Assembly: GCA_951394405.1 (NCBI GenBank)
Contig: OX596342.1
Location: forward strand, 1,922,001 to 1,986,000
From: Coprinellus micaceus
Lineage: Eukaryota > Basidiomycota > Agaricomycetes > Agaricales > Psathyrellaceae
DNA: 64,000 bases
Direction: 5' to 3'
Shown: positions 47,761-58,959 of the stretch, one piece after another
Position numbering within the stretch: the stretch's first letter is position 1
Layout: every line of letters begins with the position of its first letter
Notes under the pieces: model-generated
Told to the model about the DNA's origin: nothing
Database searches by the model: none
What the model saw: only the letters and a program-made list of their open reading frames with translations
Position numbers and translations under genes: made by a program

Positions 47761-49870
47761 CTAGAGTAACTTCACGAATTGCCACGGCTCTTCCAAGCCC
47801 TGTCTGCTTTTCTCGACCTTGGGTCCGGAACAGATGATCTTGGCCCACAGCTCATCCATCTTCCAGCTCCAAAAACCCAGATTGAAATGAATTTCAATTA
47901 GACCTTCAGTGATCAGAACGACAGATATGACGAAGCCACTCACCGTCGGGCTCTCGGGGGACGTATTTCAGGACGGCTGAGGAATAGGTGAGCCGATACC
48001 AACGAGCTGGTACACTCTCAAAATGTACGGTTTCCATTTGCCGCAGAGTGCTACCGCTCCCTTCCCGAAGTGAAACAGTTTTTCGCCCGGGATCGCGCCT
48101 TCTTGTCGATCGCTTATCTCGAGGAGGAGGAAGAGGATGCCTCGCCTCTAAAGATCGTCATCAGCTATATTCTAACAGCATCGCGGTGAGTAGATGCAGA
48201 TAGACTCGCCCCCAAAAGACGCGTATCGCAATTATATAAACTATACCCCTCCATCATCTTCAAAAAACGCGCTCGTCCCTCTTCCGCACGATATCCAGAA
48301 ATTCCGACATAGAGTATTCCGCACGGCACAAGCTCTTCAGACCCTCCCTCCACAGCCCCGATGAGGCGCGATACCCGCGCATTTGAATTGCATTTGGACG
48401 CTGAACACACACGCACCGAGGTAATCCAGCTGCGAGTTCCAGGCTGTCCGGTTCGTTCATTCCTCACCGGACTTCCTATAAGTACCTCCCCAGCGCCCGA
48501 CGTCCCGAGAAGTTGTGGCCCAGTCCTCGAGGGGAACACCACGATCTGGATGAGTTCTTTGGGGACTAACTATGTACGACCTCGGACCCAAGCGGAGTCC
48601 CAGGCGCGTCAGGATCTTCAGCAAGGGCGCGAGATGCCCACTTGGGTTTCTTGTTCCTTGAAACGACGCCGGTTCGGCTATACATATTACACGCGGACGG
48701 GATGCCTAGGTCGATGAGGAGGGGGCAGAGTCGGAGACTGGAGTTGGGAGGGTCCCTTGGGTTCATCGAATATATATTCCTATAGCTAGCGAGCGTGGAT
48801 TGGGGTTGCGGGAGTCACTAGTACTAGTCGCTGAGTGCGACTCGGGTGAGACGGGACTCAGAATCGAGGAAGGACGATGATGATGGATCTCTGAATGGAG
48901 GCGTACGGCTGTGTGTCCGGGCTTACGTCGTCCCCGTATATCAATGGGAGAGGGGTAAGGAAGTCTCGAGCTGTCCGAGTCTCCATGGGAGGGCGAGGTC
49001 GAATTGGCGCCTTGGCGGGGACTGTTGGGTACGGCATGGCGAAGGTTGGGTGCGTCGGAGAGTAGGAAAGGTATCGTCGACCGCTCCGCATTGCTTCAAG
49101 TTGGCCCCTACGGTCAAGTCCAACTTGGAGAGTACGGGCAAGTGCCCCCTGATAGTAGGAAGGAGGTCCGCCGGCCGTCTCCCCGCGCCAAGTACAGCAA
49201 CGCGCCTTCCCACCGACGACACTCTTGCACCAGGCTTGGGGACGGTGTAGGAGAAGGAGACGTCGGCGCCGCTCGTGCTGCGAGATGAAGTATGAAGGTG
49301 AGTGGGCGCGTGCCTGCTTTCGCGAGGTATGTTCCCTGAAGCGTTTTGAGACGTTGGCGTCCCCAAACTCGTCGAACGTGGGGAACTCTGTCCAAAGGGT
49401 CTGCTTCCCCCCGCCGCAGCCCTCCAGAGCTTGCTTGCAGACACCGCATAGCGCTCGTACGTCCCTGTCGTCGCGTGGGTTTTCGGGGTGCTGGTTCTCG
49501 ACGTCGGGGAGTGCGAAGTTCGAACGCAAGTGGAGTATGGTGTTCCGGATCTCTGGGAAACGTGATGGGTACAGAGGGGTAGGGACGTGTGATGGACCAG
49601 GGAGTCTAAGGAGGAGTGCAGCTTTCGTATTTCGTATCTTCTCGGAGGCCGGGGCGTCACTTTGAGTTTGGATGCGTGTGGGCCCGGGGGAGGATGGGCC
49701 TGGGGGTGACTCGACGGTGTGGATGTGGGGTGCTGGAACTCAGCCAGCCTTGAGGTTGAAGACCAAGGAGGGGAGGTGGCTTCGTTCGTTCGTCGAGTCT
49801 GTAGGTGCGTCGTTGGACTTCAAGCTTCAAGACTTAGAGTCGGCGGACGGGCAGACGGGCTTGGAGGCGC
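47761..49870 (-). pseudogene. Decayed F-box gene (family A)
   Basis: Fragments in several minus-strand frames line up in order with family A. Near 49840 is SNDAPTDSTNERSHLPSLVFNLK. Over 49,100-49,560 is a shuffled F-box and downstream region (RALCGVCKQ, LWTEFPTFDEFGD, ISQHERR). At about 48,245-48,400 is LKSLCRAEYSMSEFLDIVRKRDERVF. At about 48,000-48,150 is RRGILFLLLEISDRQEGAIPGEKLFHFGKG, and the end is MDELWAKI and EEPWQFVKLL at 47761. Multiple frameshifts and lost segments rule out a working product. This copy shows the most advanced decay of the family in the window. Confidence 0.8.
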
Positions 49871-50984
49871 CTGTCCTCTGTCGCCGCACTGGTCAGACTC
49901 GGATGTAGGGCAAAGCTGGACGACGTACGTGCGCTGGCGAGAGGTTGACCTTCGCGGGAGATACCCTGACCGCTCTGACTATGTACCTATTCCGCAGACT
50001 GGTATACACAGTTCCTTCAAGCCCGTCCCCTTCCATCGAATTCGGAATGGCTCCGAGGCCCTCTGCTGGGTCGCATTGTCGCAGTGCTGGTCTTCGAGAG
50101 CGGGCGTTGCTCAAAGAAGCGAGAGTCGTAGTGCGGAGTGAATGGGGTCCGTGAATGCGTCGTGCAGGGTCGATGATCGTGGTTGAAGAGGAATGACAGA
50201 GACTCGGACTCGGAAGAGGTTAAGCGCCCATCGGAAGTTGCCGGTCCAAGCACGGACAAATGCCGACTCAGGGGCGTCTGGCCGTTTGCACGTCTTCCCG
50301 GTCCTCCCTGCACCTCCGGCACTCGTGCATCATGAATGGCCCGGATCGATGTGTAACCGGAACGTTTGAGCTACTAACATTGTTTGCGTTTGAGGAGCCA
50401 GGGTGGAGAAGAAGGTGCGCTTAGGCGTTGCTATGCCTACCTCCTGTTTTACTCCTCATCTACTAGGCTTGATGGGCCGAGTAGATGCAGGCAGCAGAAG
50501 AGGCGGTATCATAGACGCTCTGAGGCAGGCTCTGAGTCTGGCCTCCAGTGTGTTGTCCAAGCCTTCTCGGGATCGGAATACAGAACGGTCGACATCCCTA
50601 GGCGCCTGCCTGCCAGTACACACCCCCGCCAAGGAACCAAGAACCCACGTCAACTTCAGTTTCCACTTTGTTTCCAGGCGAGGGAGCATCTGGGGGAGCA
50701 TCACTGGCTTGAGATGATCGCGTTGACCGGAAGCCTCAAAAGCAGATGCTCGCCATCAAATCCAGCTTTGTTCCCCTCCGACCACCTTCCTCACCTCGCT
50801 GTCCCCACCCAGCGACCCGCCATCCGCCCCTCTCTGCTTCTTATATGAAGCAGCAGCAGTGAACACTCCCTCCCTCTCTCACTTTCTTTTCCACCGACCC
50901 TCTTTTCGGCTTCCCTTCCCAAGCTCTCTTCCACGGTCGCCTCCTACAAAACCCTTCCACGAACACCCCACGACAACACCCACA
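49871..50984. other. Intergenic: LPMO promoter side
   Basis: About 1.1 kb between a decayed F-box gene (-) and the AA9 gene (+). It contains one exact GGGCGCTTAA copy in reverse (50220-50229). Pyrimidine-rich sequence precedes the AA9 start. No gene supported. Confidence 0.5.
50220..50229 (-). repeat. GGGCGCTTAA motif, copy 4 (reverse)
   Basis: Exact on the minus strand. Read in motif orientation it continues CCTC, giving 14 bases identical to copy 1. It lies about 760 bp before the AA9 start. Confidence 0.6.
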
Positions 50985-52195
50985 ATGCAATCCCTCACCA
51001 CCCTCACCCTCCTCTCCGCCCTCCTCCTTCTCCAAACCACCCACGTCCTCGGGCACGGCTACGTCTCCAAGGTCACGATCTCAGGCAAGACCTACACCGG
51101 CGTCCCCCCATTCGAAGGCGGAGCCCGGGGCGCCAGCGTCGTCCGCCAGATCCAGAGCACGTCCCCGGTGATGCCAGCGAGCAACCCCCAGCTCGCGTGC
51201 GGGTCCGCCGTCGCCCCCGCATCCCTCGTCGCAGACGCACAGCCCGGGGACACCGTTTCGTTCAAGTGGGTCGGTCAAGGGGGCATCAACGTACGTAAAC
51301 ACTCTCCCCTTCTCCTCACGGTGGTTACTCATCATCCTTCCAGTGGATCCACAAAGTCGGCCCCATCCTCACATACATGGCCTCCTGCGGCCCCCTCCCC
51401 TGCTCCCAATTCGACCCCTCCACCGCCCACTGGTTCAAAATCTCCGAACTCACCAAGAAACCCTCCGGGGAGTGGTACATGGCCGACGTCTTCGCCGGGC
51501 ACGAAACCACCACCCAAATCCCCAAGACCCTAAAGGCGGGGAACTACCTCATCCGCTCGGAGCTCATCGCGATCCACAACGCCGTGACCCAGGGCGGCGC
51601 GGAGTACTTCCCCTCGTGCACGCAGCTGCGCGTGGGGGGGTCGCAGAAGGGCGTCCCCGCCGCGAGCGACCTTGTGAAGTTCCCGGGGGCGTATAAGGAC
51701 AGCGATCCGGGTGTCTTTGTCCCTGATCTTTTCCAGCCCGGGTTCAAGTACACCGCGCCGGGACCTGCGGTTGCGAAGATTGCCGCGGGTAACGGTGGTG
51801 GGTCGAACCCTGCGCCGAGCTCGACCAAGGCTGGCAGCACGTCCACCCGCTCCGCTCCCTCCCCTTCATCCACATCCGCCAAGCCATCTTCCACCACCAT
51901 CCCAGACCTCCCCACCCCCGTAGGAAACGCCGCCCCCATCCCAACCTCCTCCCCTTCCTCCGCATCCTCATCTTCGGCCCTACCCACCACCCCGTCCCCC
52001 GTCGTCGTGAGGGTGTGCAAACGCAAGCGGAGCTCGCTCAAATACATGCAGGCCAAGAACGTGTCGAAGCGGGAGGTCGTGGTGGCGTCCCCCTCACCCG
52101 CGCCGGTTGTGGTGGCACCCCGACGGAACCATGCACGGCATTCGAGGCGTGGGTTGAGGAGTCGGTTGGAGCACGGGTCGATTGGTGTGCTGTGA
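50985..52195 (+). CDS. AA9 lytic polysaccharide monooxygenase-like protein
   Basis: Secreted copper enzyme of the AA9 family that oxidatively cleaves cellulose or related glucans. Two exons (50985-51290, 51344-52195) give 385 codons including stop. A signal peptide (about residues 1-22) ends LG before HGYVSKV, so the mature chain would start with the copper-binding His. The second ligand is the His in GINWIHKVGPILTYMASC, formed across the splice. IHNA..QGGAEYFPSCTQL matches the conserved IALHSA..GGAQFYPSC block, but Gln is Glu and the axial Tyr aligns with Phe. A Ser/Thr/Pro-rich linker and a basic Arg/Lys-rich tail (CKRKRSS, RRNHARHSRRGLRSR) follow; there is no CBM1. It sits alone among F-box genes. 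Confidence 0.88.
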
Positions 52196-52544
52196 GGTTG
52201 GGAGAGAGAGTGTGTTCGGGAGTTGGGAACTCGTGGTTATGCGCGGTTGACTGGTTGATCCAGGTGTCCTCTGCGAGCACGGTTTGTGTGGTTGTTGTGA
52301 GATGGTATGTGATGTGTAAAGACGGAGTGGAGTTGGTGTGTCTGGGACAACCTCCTCTGTCGCTTTCTTAGTTTGGTTTGGTTTGGGGTGTGAGGATCTT
52401 TGGGATCTCCGCTGGTTCCTTGTCGATCTTCGATTTCCGACCTCATTGTTGCGCTTCGAATCGTTTGAGCGTTTTTTTTTGGTATCTTTATTCATTACGT
52501 CTTCTCTCCCCTTGGCTGGTTCAACGTTCAACGTTCTGTGCCAG

Positions 52545-52835
52545 TGTTTTTTTCGATGTTTCGACCTTCTTACTGAACGTACGCTCATGAGAGATTACAT
52601 CTGGATGTGAAGCGGGCTCTGGGTAGTTCGCTCTGGCTCTGGTTCGTTTTTTTGTCGTTTGGTACTGCGTATCTAAGCTACTCTGTAGGCGTTTGTCGCA
52701 GAGTCGCATAGTTAAATCGATGGTATTTCGATCTTGAAGGGTGTACATGTCCCTTGTTGGAGTACTAGGGTGATTTTGGGAGAGAATTGTATCCGAGACG
52801 AGGAGGTTGGGTGCGGGCGCTTAATCTGCGTGTCG
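52545..52835 (+). repeat. Diverged tandem duplication, unit 1
   Basis: Shares with unit 2, in the same order, TTCGACCTTCT, the 20-mer CATGAGAGATTACATCTGGA (52586-52605) and GGGCGCTTAATCTGCGTG (52815-52832). Sequence between the anchors is only weakly alike. Edges are approximate. Confidence 0.7.
52815..52824 (+). repeat. GGGCGCTTAA motif, copy 5
   Basis: Exact; the following TCTGCGTG is shared with copy 6, within the duplicated unit. Confidence 0.6.
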
Positions 52836-53134
52836 AGTCGGGTTCCCGTCTCTTGCTGTCGATATCCGACGTCCCTGCGTTGGTGCATGCGCAGCCGCTG
52901 GGAGGCTGGCAATTGGGAAGGACGCAGCGTTTTCGACTCGACTTGTTGAGCGGGGCGCCCACTCACACCGCTTTTTTGTGCGGGATTTGGGGATTCGGAA
53001 GGAAGATGGTCATGAGGGGTTTGGGTTGAGGAGGCTTCTGGGTTGGGGGATGCGGGGACGACTTGGAAAGAGAAAGGCTATGGTGTGAGGGTACTCGAGG
53101 GGTTGTTCAGTCCTGACGGGGGGCGTCCGGGACG

Positions 53135-53430
53135 TTCTTGCTTCGACCTTCTGCACCGAATTTAATGTGCGCTTGCTCCCGCGCTCGCATATGCATGAGA
53201 GATTACATCTGGAAGGAGTTCGGGACAGTTGGGTCTGGGTTCTTGACATTCTATCGTATATACGAAGTTGTTAGGCTTTTTTCAGTGGCGTGTATTCCTT
53301 TCCTAGGCTACCTCTAGCAAATAAACTTCAGTTGATGTTATTCGATCCAATGTCGGGTTGTGACTTGTCGAACAAACAGCATCCGTCACCGAATTCGATT
53401 GGGCGCTTAATCTGCGTGACGGGTCGGTTC
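53135..53430 (+). repeat. Diverged tandem duplication, unit 2
   Basis: Carries the same three anchors as unit 1: TTCGACCTTCT near 53143, the 20-mer at 53194-53213 and the motif at 53401. Offsets are about 608 bp and 586 bp, so indels have accumulated. Confidence 0.7.
53401..53410 (+). repeat. GGGCGCTTAA motif, copy 6
   Basis: Exact; 431 bp before the F-box start at 53832. Confidence 0.6.
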
Positions 53431-53831
53431 TGACCTTCGTCATCTACATCCCACCACATCCCATTCCCTTGAAAGCCTGGGGCACAGGCTGGGGGGACCG
53501 TTGGGATGCCGACCATTTGAATAGGCCGATGCAACGTTCCCGCCTACCGACTCGCATCCCTTCGCTACTCGTATTTACTAGTATCAGGTGGCGTCTCCAA
53601 ATAGAGTGGACGGCCTGTGAGAAGTCCGAGCCAGGGACGTAAATCTGTCAAAGCCCCCCTTGTTCGCAACCACCACCTCTCCTCACGACGAGCAGCGAAG
53701 GAGGTAGCACTTGAGCTTGCCAGCTCATCAAGCGCTCCTCACCTTCCGCCGGGCTCTCTCAGTGTATGTATGTATGGCTCAAAGTTCGAATCCTTCAAAA
53801 CCTGACATTTGCAGACCTTTCTCCACAGATA

Positions 53832-56138
53832 ATGGGCACCTCGAAGCAACTAAATAGAGGCTATGGACATCTCTGGAAGTCCAACGATACTCCCACAGAT
53901 GATGAAGACTTGCTGGTTCGATCTGAAATTCAGACACTCAAAGTCAAGTTCGAGCAGCTTGCGGGGCGGGCATGGAGACTTGACATCCAGGACACCCCAC
54001 CCGAGCCTGTACTCTCGAAGAAAGCACGAAAGGTAGACGAAACCATCCGACAGCACATACACCTTCTATCGTGCACCCGACGCATCCCCACCGAAATATG
54101 GCAGAAGATCTTCACCCTCGTGATCCTCGACATCAAGAGCCTGCACCCCGCGAACCGGTACGACAGGGCGCTTCGCGCGTTGTGCAATGTCTGCAGGGGA
54201 TGGAACGTGGCGGCGAGGGGTCACCAGGGCCTTTGGACCAAGTTCCCGACGTTCGAATTTGGGGATTCGAGATGGGTGTCGACGCCGTTGAAACACCAGG
54301 GGAGGACGCTCAGGCGGTTGGAGCAGTACATCGTGCATTCCGGGACGCGTCCGTTCACTTTTGGTTATATTCTACACCACGAGCGGCATCTCCTCGACGC
54401 CTACGTCTCCTTTGCGTACGCCGTCCTCAAACGTTTGGTGCGGGAGTCTCACCGCTGGGAAGGAGCGGTGCTGTACCTTGCGAGGGGGGAAGACAACGAG
54501 AGGCCTTGGCCGGATGAGCCGCTTGCGGCTGTGAAAGGGAACGTGCCCGTGCTGCGTAGCCTGGACCTTACGGTCGCGGCTGGTAGTTCGACATTGTGGT
54601 CCAACACCTCTTGTATCCCTTCCCTCTTCTCCGACGCGCCCAACCTTCGACACGTCGTATTCAACAGCCCGCAGGATCGTGTCGACGACCCCCGCCGGTT
54701 TGATATCGAACTTCCATGGTCGCAGCTGGAAACGTTCGAAGGCCTTTGCCATACCAACGACTCCTTCGGCAAGGTAACGAAGTACTCGCATAATACCTTG
54801 AAAAGTCTCACATCCAACGTTTGGTCCGTCGTTCGCTCGGGAACCTCACTCAACCCAACGACAATGGCGAGGCTCACCACGTTGAACATCCGGTTCATTT
54901 CTCGAAACGACCTCTCGTACCTGCTCTTCCTCAGCCTCCCATCCCTCACGGACTTTGAGCTACACGGAGATGAATACGATGAAGGGATTCCGCTGTTTAG
55001 AATCCTCCTCCATCTTATACACCAGTCCCACTGCTCCCTCACACGTCTCGTCCTAGCATTGTGTCTGCCCTTGCTTGGGGCGGGAACCTTTCAAGAACTC
55101 CAGATACTCCTCTTCCACTGCCCCCTCCTCGCAGAACTGGATATCCGCGTGTCGTACCTGTTTGGCAGCGACCCGGGGACGAGGCTGAACCCGCTCGTCA
55201 CACCCATCGCCGGGAGGGAAGTGGCTCCTCACTTGCGTAAGCTGACCTTACGCAGCGGCCTCCCAGACTTTGATTGTGTCGTGGACCCGCTCGAGCTCAT
55301 GGAAATGTTCACCTCTAGGCCGGGGGAGAATACTGCGGAGGGAACTAGACGGCGCTGTGGTCTAGAGGAAATACGCTTGGTTCACTGCCCTTATAAAGGC
55401 ATCAATGGGTGGCCGTTCCAGCTGAACGCCCTCGATCGCTCCACCCTTGAGGCGTTCGGTCCTACCAACATCGATCCCGATGTCGCGTACGAGTGGGAGA
55501 CGGGTCTTCTCAGCCTTGTGCGTGCCCCATCGGGCCTGGTGTCCGTCAATCCTCTCAATATTAAGAGGCACCATGATATGATGAAGCGGATGGAGGAGCT
55601 CGATTTGGACGGCGGGTGTGACCTGCGGATCCTTGCTGTAAGCCTTTCGTCATACCAATCATTCTCTCTTGTGGGTGAGGTGGATGTATGCTGACTTGAC
55701 TTTTCTTTCAGAGGCGAGGAGCCGTCCATTTGCTTTCCCGGATCAGCCAACGAGGCCCGGAGGAAGGGGCGATACCAGGCGACAAGCTATTCCACTTCCG
55801 AAAACGAGCTGCGGCGCTGTGCGATAAATGGAAGCCGCATCTCCTCAGGAACTACCGCTCGACTTCCTACCGCTGGTACAGAATAGATCAATGCTCGGCC
55901 AAGTTGGTATACATGGGTCCAGCGCCTCGTTTGGGTGGGTGGTCTCTAGATCCTTATTGAGTCTTCTCTCACCAAGAGGGTTGCAGAATCGGATGCGGAG
56001 CTCTGGGACAACATCATAGGCTATGGCTCCGAGCACAACAAGGAGTGCGGGAGAACCGAGCCGTGGAGGTCTGTGACGTTGCTTGACGGGTTCCGCGACG
56101 ACATTACCGTTCTCCGCGATGCGATAGATCTGCTATGA
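53832..56138 (+). CDS. F-box protein, family A (intact)
   Basis: Probable SCF substrate receptor of 726 residues. Exons 53832-55637, 55712-55934 and 55987-56138 join in frame. The start MGTSKQLNRGYGHLWKSNDTPTDDE matches other members. The F-box is about residues 78-110 (LLSCTRRIPTEIWQKIFTLVILDI), followed by RALCNVCRGWNVAARGHQGLWTKFPTFEFGD and GRTLRRLEQYIVHSGTRPFTFGYILHHERHL. The long middle region has LRR-like strings (MARLTTLNIRFI, LFLSLPSLTDFELHGDEYD, EVAPHLRKLTLRSGLPDFD). Exon 2 encodes RRGAVHLLSRI, IPGDKLFHFRKRAAALCDKWKPHLLRNY and YRWYRI; exon 3 gives SDAELWDNIIG and EPWRSVTLLDGFRDDI. It is the closest paralogue of the gene split by the left arm. Confidence 0.87.
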
Positions 56139-56855
56139 TACCGTGACGCTGATACACACCTCGCTTATTGTACTCGCCAATCTTCTACCTGTAGAAAAGT
56201 GAGGATTAGTGACGAACATCATCTCGGATGCCTAGTAGGCACCTACTTACAGTATCGACGTTACTCTGGGGGAGAACGTGAGCAAGGTGGCTCCATTCGG
56301 TGACTGGTCAGAAAAGTTCAAGTAATGCATACTGGAATTTGATTGGAAATTCCCTGTGCTGCATAAAGTATCTAAGAAATATGCAGTTCCATGAGAGCTT
56401 TTGTGGTTACCCGAGATGACTATGTAGTGAACGCCTACTTGTACAGACCCCCACGGGGATGAGTTGATATTTGCCGGTGCTTAGACTCTGCGGCATCTTC
56501 CGGCGGGCGCTTAATGTCTTCCAAATCTCTCTTTCATTTCAACCGCGACCAATTTTGCGTCACCCCTTCATGGCTTGGCTCCACTGATTGTTCCATGCTA
56601 TGATTATCCCTCCTTCGCTCGCTCTCGATGACCTCCAAGACCTGTATGGCAATGTACCCAGCAGAGCACGGAGTCATTCCGAATTCGATGCACAGCGGAC
56701 AAATTCGAAGGTATGATATCAGCCTGTGGCGCAGGATAGTCGGAGCGCTCTGGGTGTCTCCCTTTCCTTTCTGTGACATTCGACCTCTCGCTCGCTCACA
56801 TACGCTTTGCTCAGGCATCCGGGTCTGCTGTAGTAGCTGATCAGTGCAACAGAGG
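56139..56855. other. Intergenic
   Basis: About 720 bp. Holds the seventh exact GGGCGCTTAA copy, 341 bp before the truncated F-box copy. No gene supported. Confidence 0.5.
56505..56514 (+). repeat. GGGCGCTTAA motif, copy 7
   Basis: Exact; upstream of the truncated family A copy at 56856, as copies 1 and 6 are upstream of family A genes. Confidence 0.6.
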
Positions 56856-57180
56856 ATGGGCGCCTCCAAACTCGTCCAGCGACTCATGAAGTCCAACGAC
56901 ACACCCACAGAAGGCGAACGAAGCCAGCTCATATCGGAGGTCTTCAACCTCAAGGTTGAGTTCCAGCAACTCGCATCCACGCCGTTCACCCCCACCCTCC
57001 CCATACGCATCCAAGGTGATGCCTCTGTCTCTAATATGGACAAGCACGTGCACATTGAGGACGATCGCACCTACCCCTCCGGCGCCTAGTACAGGACTGC
57101 GATAGGCGGGAAGAAGCTCTGTTGTACCTCGTGCGGCACGGTGCAGGGGGCAAGTGACCTGCGGACCTCCTAGAGAAGGT
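56856..57180 (+). pseudogene. Truncated F-box gene (family A) with internal deletion
   Basis: Begins MGASKLVQRLMKSNDTPTEGERSQLISEVFNLKVEFQQLASTPFTP, a good family A N-terminus, and stops at 57089 before any F-box. After a short junk stretch, 57105-57175 reads RREEALLYLVRHGAGGK, stop, PADLLEKVNN. This matches ESRRWEAALLYLARCQDGGKWPADL of the 43 kb gene with Trp replaced by TGA. About 180 codons including the F-box are deleted in between. Non-functional. Confidence 0.82.
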
Positions 57181-57235
57181 CAACAATGATTGAACGGATG
57201 ATAGACTATTGTCAAGTAGGTACAGTGTTCGACGT

Positions 57236-58691
57236 TCAACCATCCAAATGGGAGCTGGGTCGGTCGGCACCGTTCGATCTTCCGTTCGTTGGTACACAAC
57301 AGCGAGGAACAGGGGTACGAGACTCCCAGACTACGGCACTAACACCTGCAGAAAAACCAGCCAAGGCATGGCCACTGATATCCTCGACGTGTATCGGGTT
57401 CCGGGCCCACCGTGCGGGAGCAACCATCAATTTGCGAGAAAGGTAATTATGGCGCTTGTAGAAGTCGACGTCGACGGGTTCCATAATTCTGATAGTCCTC
57501 AGATTGCTAAAGATTTTAGTCCAGGGAGATGCCACGAGGGTATGCATCCCTGTTATTTCACTGCAGCTCCGCTCCCCGCTTGTTGCTGGAGCAACGTGGA
57601 ATGCAACGGTCGTGACGCTGGCTGGCCGTCCTGGGACGTAGTCCAACCAGTCAATCCTCCGGAAGTCCGGAAACCACAGGTGGACTTCTTGGATGGGAGA
57701 GCCACTGGCGAGATGGCGCAGTAGCTGATGTTCTGGAGGGCGCATGTCATGCGCCCCCGGATTGAGACTGAGGACGGACACCTCGCTTCCATGTGTGGAT
57801 AGGAAGGTTATTAGACATGGCGAGGTTTCAGAGAAGTGGAAAGTCGCATTGACGTAATGGAGTCCGGGGAAAGCATCTTTGGGAAGAAGAGATGCAGCGG
57901 TGACTTGGCTGTAGTGTTGGAAGACCAAGGTTCGGATGGAGGGCCAACTGAGGTTCTTCCAGGCCTGAATATGGGACGGCGTGATGGCGTCGCAGTTGAT
58001 CATGAAGGGAATGCTGACAGTTTCGAGCTCCAGATGGTCGTTTAAAAGAGAGACAACGCTGGAATATGAAATAGTTTGGCCCAGGTTATACCGTTCGATC
58101 TTGTGCCTCAACCAAAACAAGTGCTGTAAACGGGGCGGCAGCGCGTTGAAGAGCGTTGAGGGTTGGTCATTATCGCTGGGTCCCAACGATGCGACAAGGA
58201 TACGAAGCTCCTTTAGGGGAGCGCACAACCGCACGGTCATTCCGAGCGCTCGATCCGGATCGGAGCAATACAGGTCCAAGCGGGAGACGAAGTGTCTCAG
58301 GTCCTCAGTCGAGAACCAAGCAGCTCGCGACTCGGAGGCTCGTGATTTTTTCCCCCGAGTTAAAGCTCTCAGGAAAAGCTTGTACTGGCGAGTGTTGCAG
58401 ATGCTGACGTGCTCGTAAAGTAAGGGAGTAGCGAGACGGTTCCAGTGGCGGCAGGTCGCAACCAGTGCTAATTTTGTGGCCTGAGGCGTGGGGCGTTAGC
58501 AAAGGGTCATGCACTCTCTCAAAGATACGTACGAGGGCGTCTCTGTATCCGCTTGTCTCCTTCCAGTAGTGATATTCATAGTTTGGTCCGAGTTGGAAGC
58601 GTTCCAGTGACGAACTTGGATCTTCTGTCGCGTGCCGGAATATTTTGAGCCAGATTTCCGGAGGTGGAGTTGGTGTGAAAGGTTCTGCCAT
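57236..58691 (-). CDS. F-box-like protein, family B
   Basis: Two exons. Exon 1 starts MAEPFTPTPPPEIWLKIFRHATEDPSSSLERFQLGPNYEYHYW at 58691 with an F-box-like segment. An intron of about 55 bp ends near 58483, then ATKLALVATCRHWNRLATPLLYEHVSI opens a long exon. That exon has LRR-like strings and ends MHTLVASPWTKIFSNLRTIRIMEPVDVDFYKRHN, PARWARNPIHVEDISGHALAGF. Unlike the 46 kb paralogue it has no internal stop. Near the 3' end it has five T's (57352-57356) where the paralogue has four. With four it would end FLQVLVP at 57331, as the paralogue ends FLRVSVS; with five it reads on to 57236. Probable SCF adaptor; target unknown. Confidence 0.8.
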
Positions 58692-58959
58692 TCTCCCAGA
58701 GTATCTTCGTCGCCATGGGTTGAAGGGACTGGTCTTCTCCTGTCCAGTGATTGCTCAAATCTCCAAGTATACGCGGTGAGTCAAGTTCAAGGTGCTTTGA
58801 AGGCGCCAATCGTGAATGACGTCGTACATAGAAGCTTCTGACTCAAACATAGACAAGCACGTGTACATTGGCGGCCAACAGTTGAACCTGAGCATGAACT
58901 TGAAATCGCTATCTGGACTACAGTGACCTCAAATGTTCCTCCCCTCGCCCGCTTGGTTG
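58692..58959. other. Junction between family B gene and right arm
   Basis: Promoter side of the family B gene. The stretch around 58845-58875 (ACAAGCACGTGTACATTG) resembles 57040-57057 inside the truncated F-box copy (ACAAGCACGTGCACATTG). Confidence 0.5.

Larger units (their letters stand above)
52196..53831. other. Intergenic with internal duplication
   Basis: About 1.6 kb between the AA9 gene and an F-box gene. It contains two related segments of about 290 bp spaced 600 bp apart and two exact GGGCGCTTAA copies. No protein-coding signal recognised. Confidence 0.55.
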
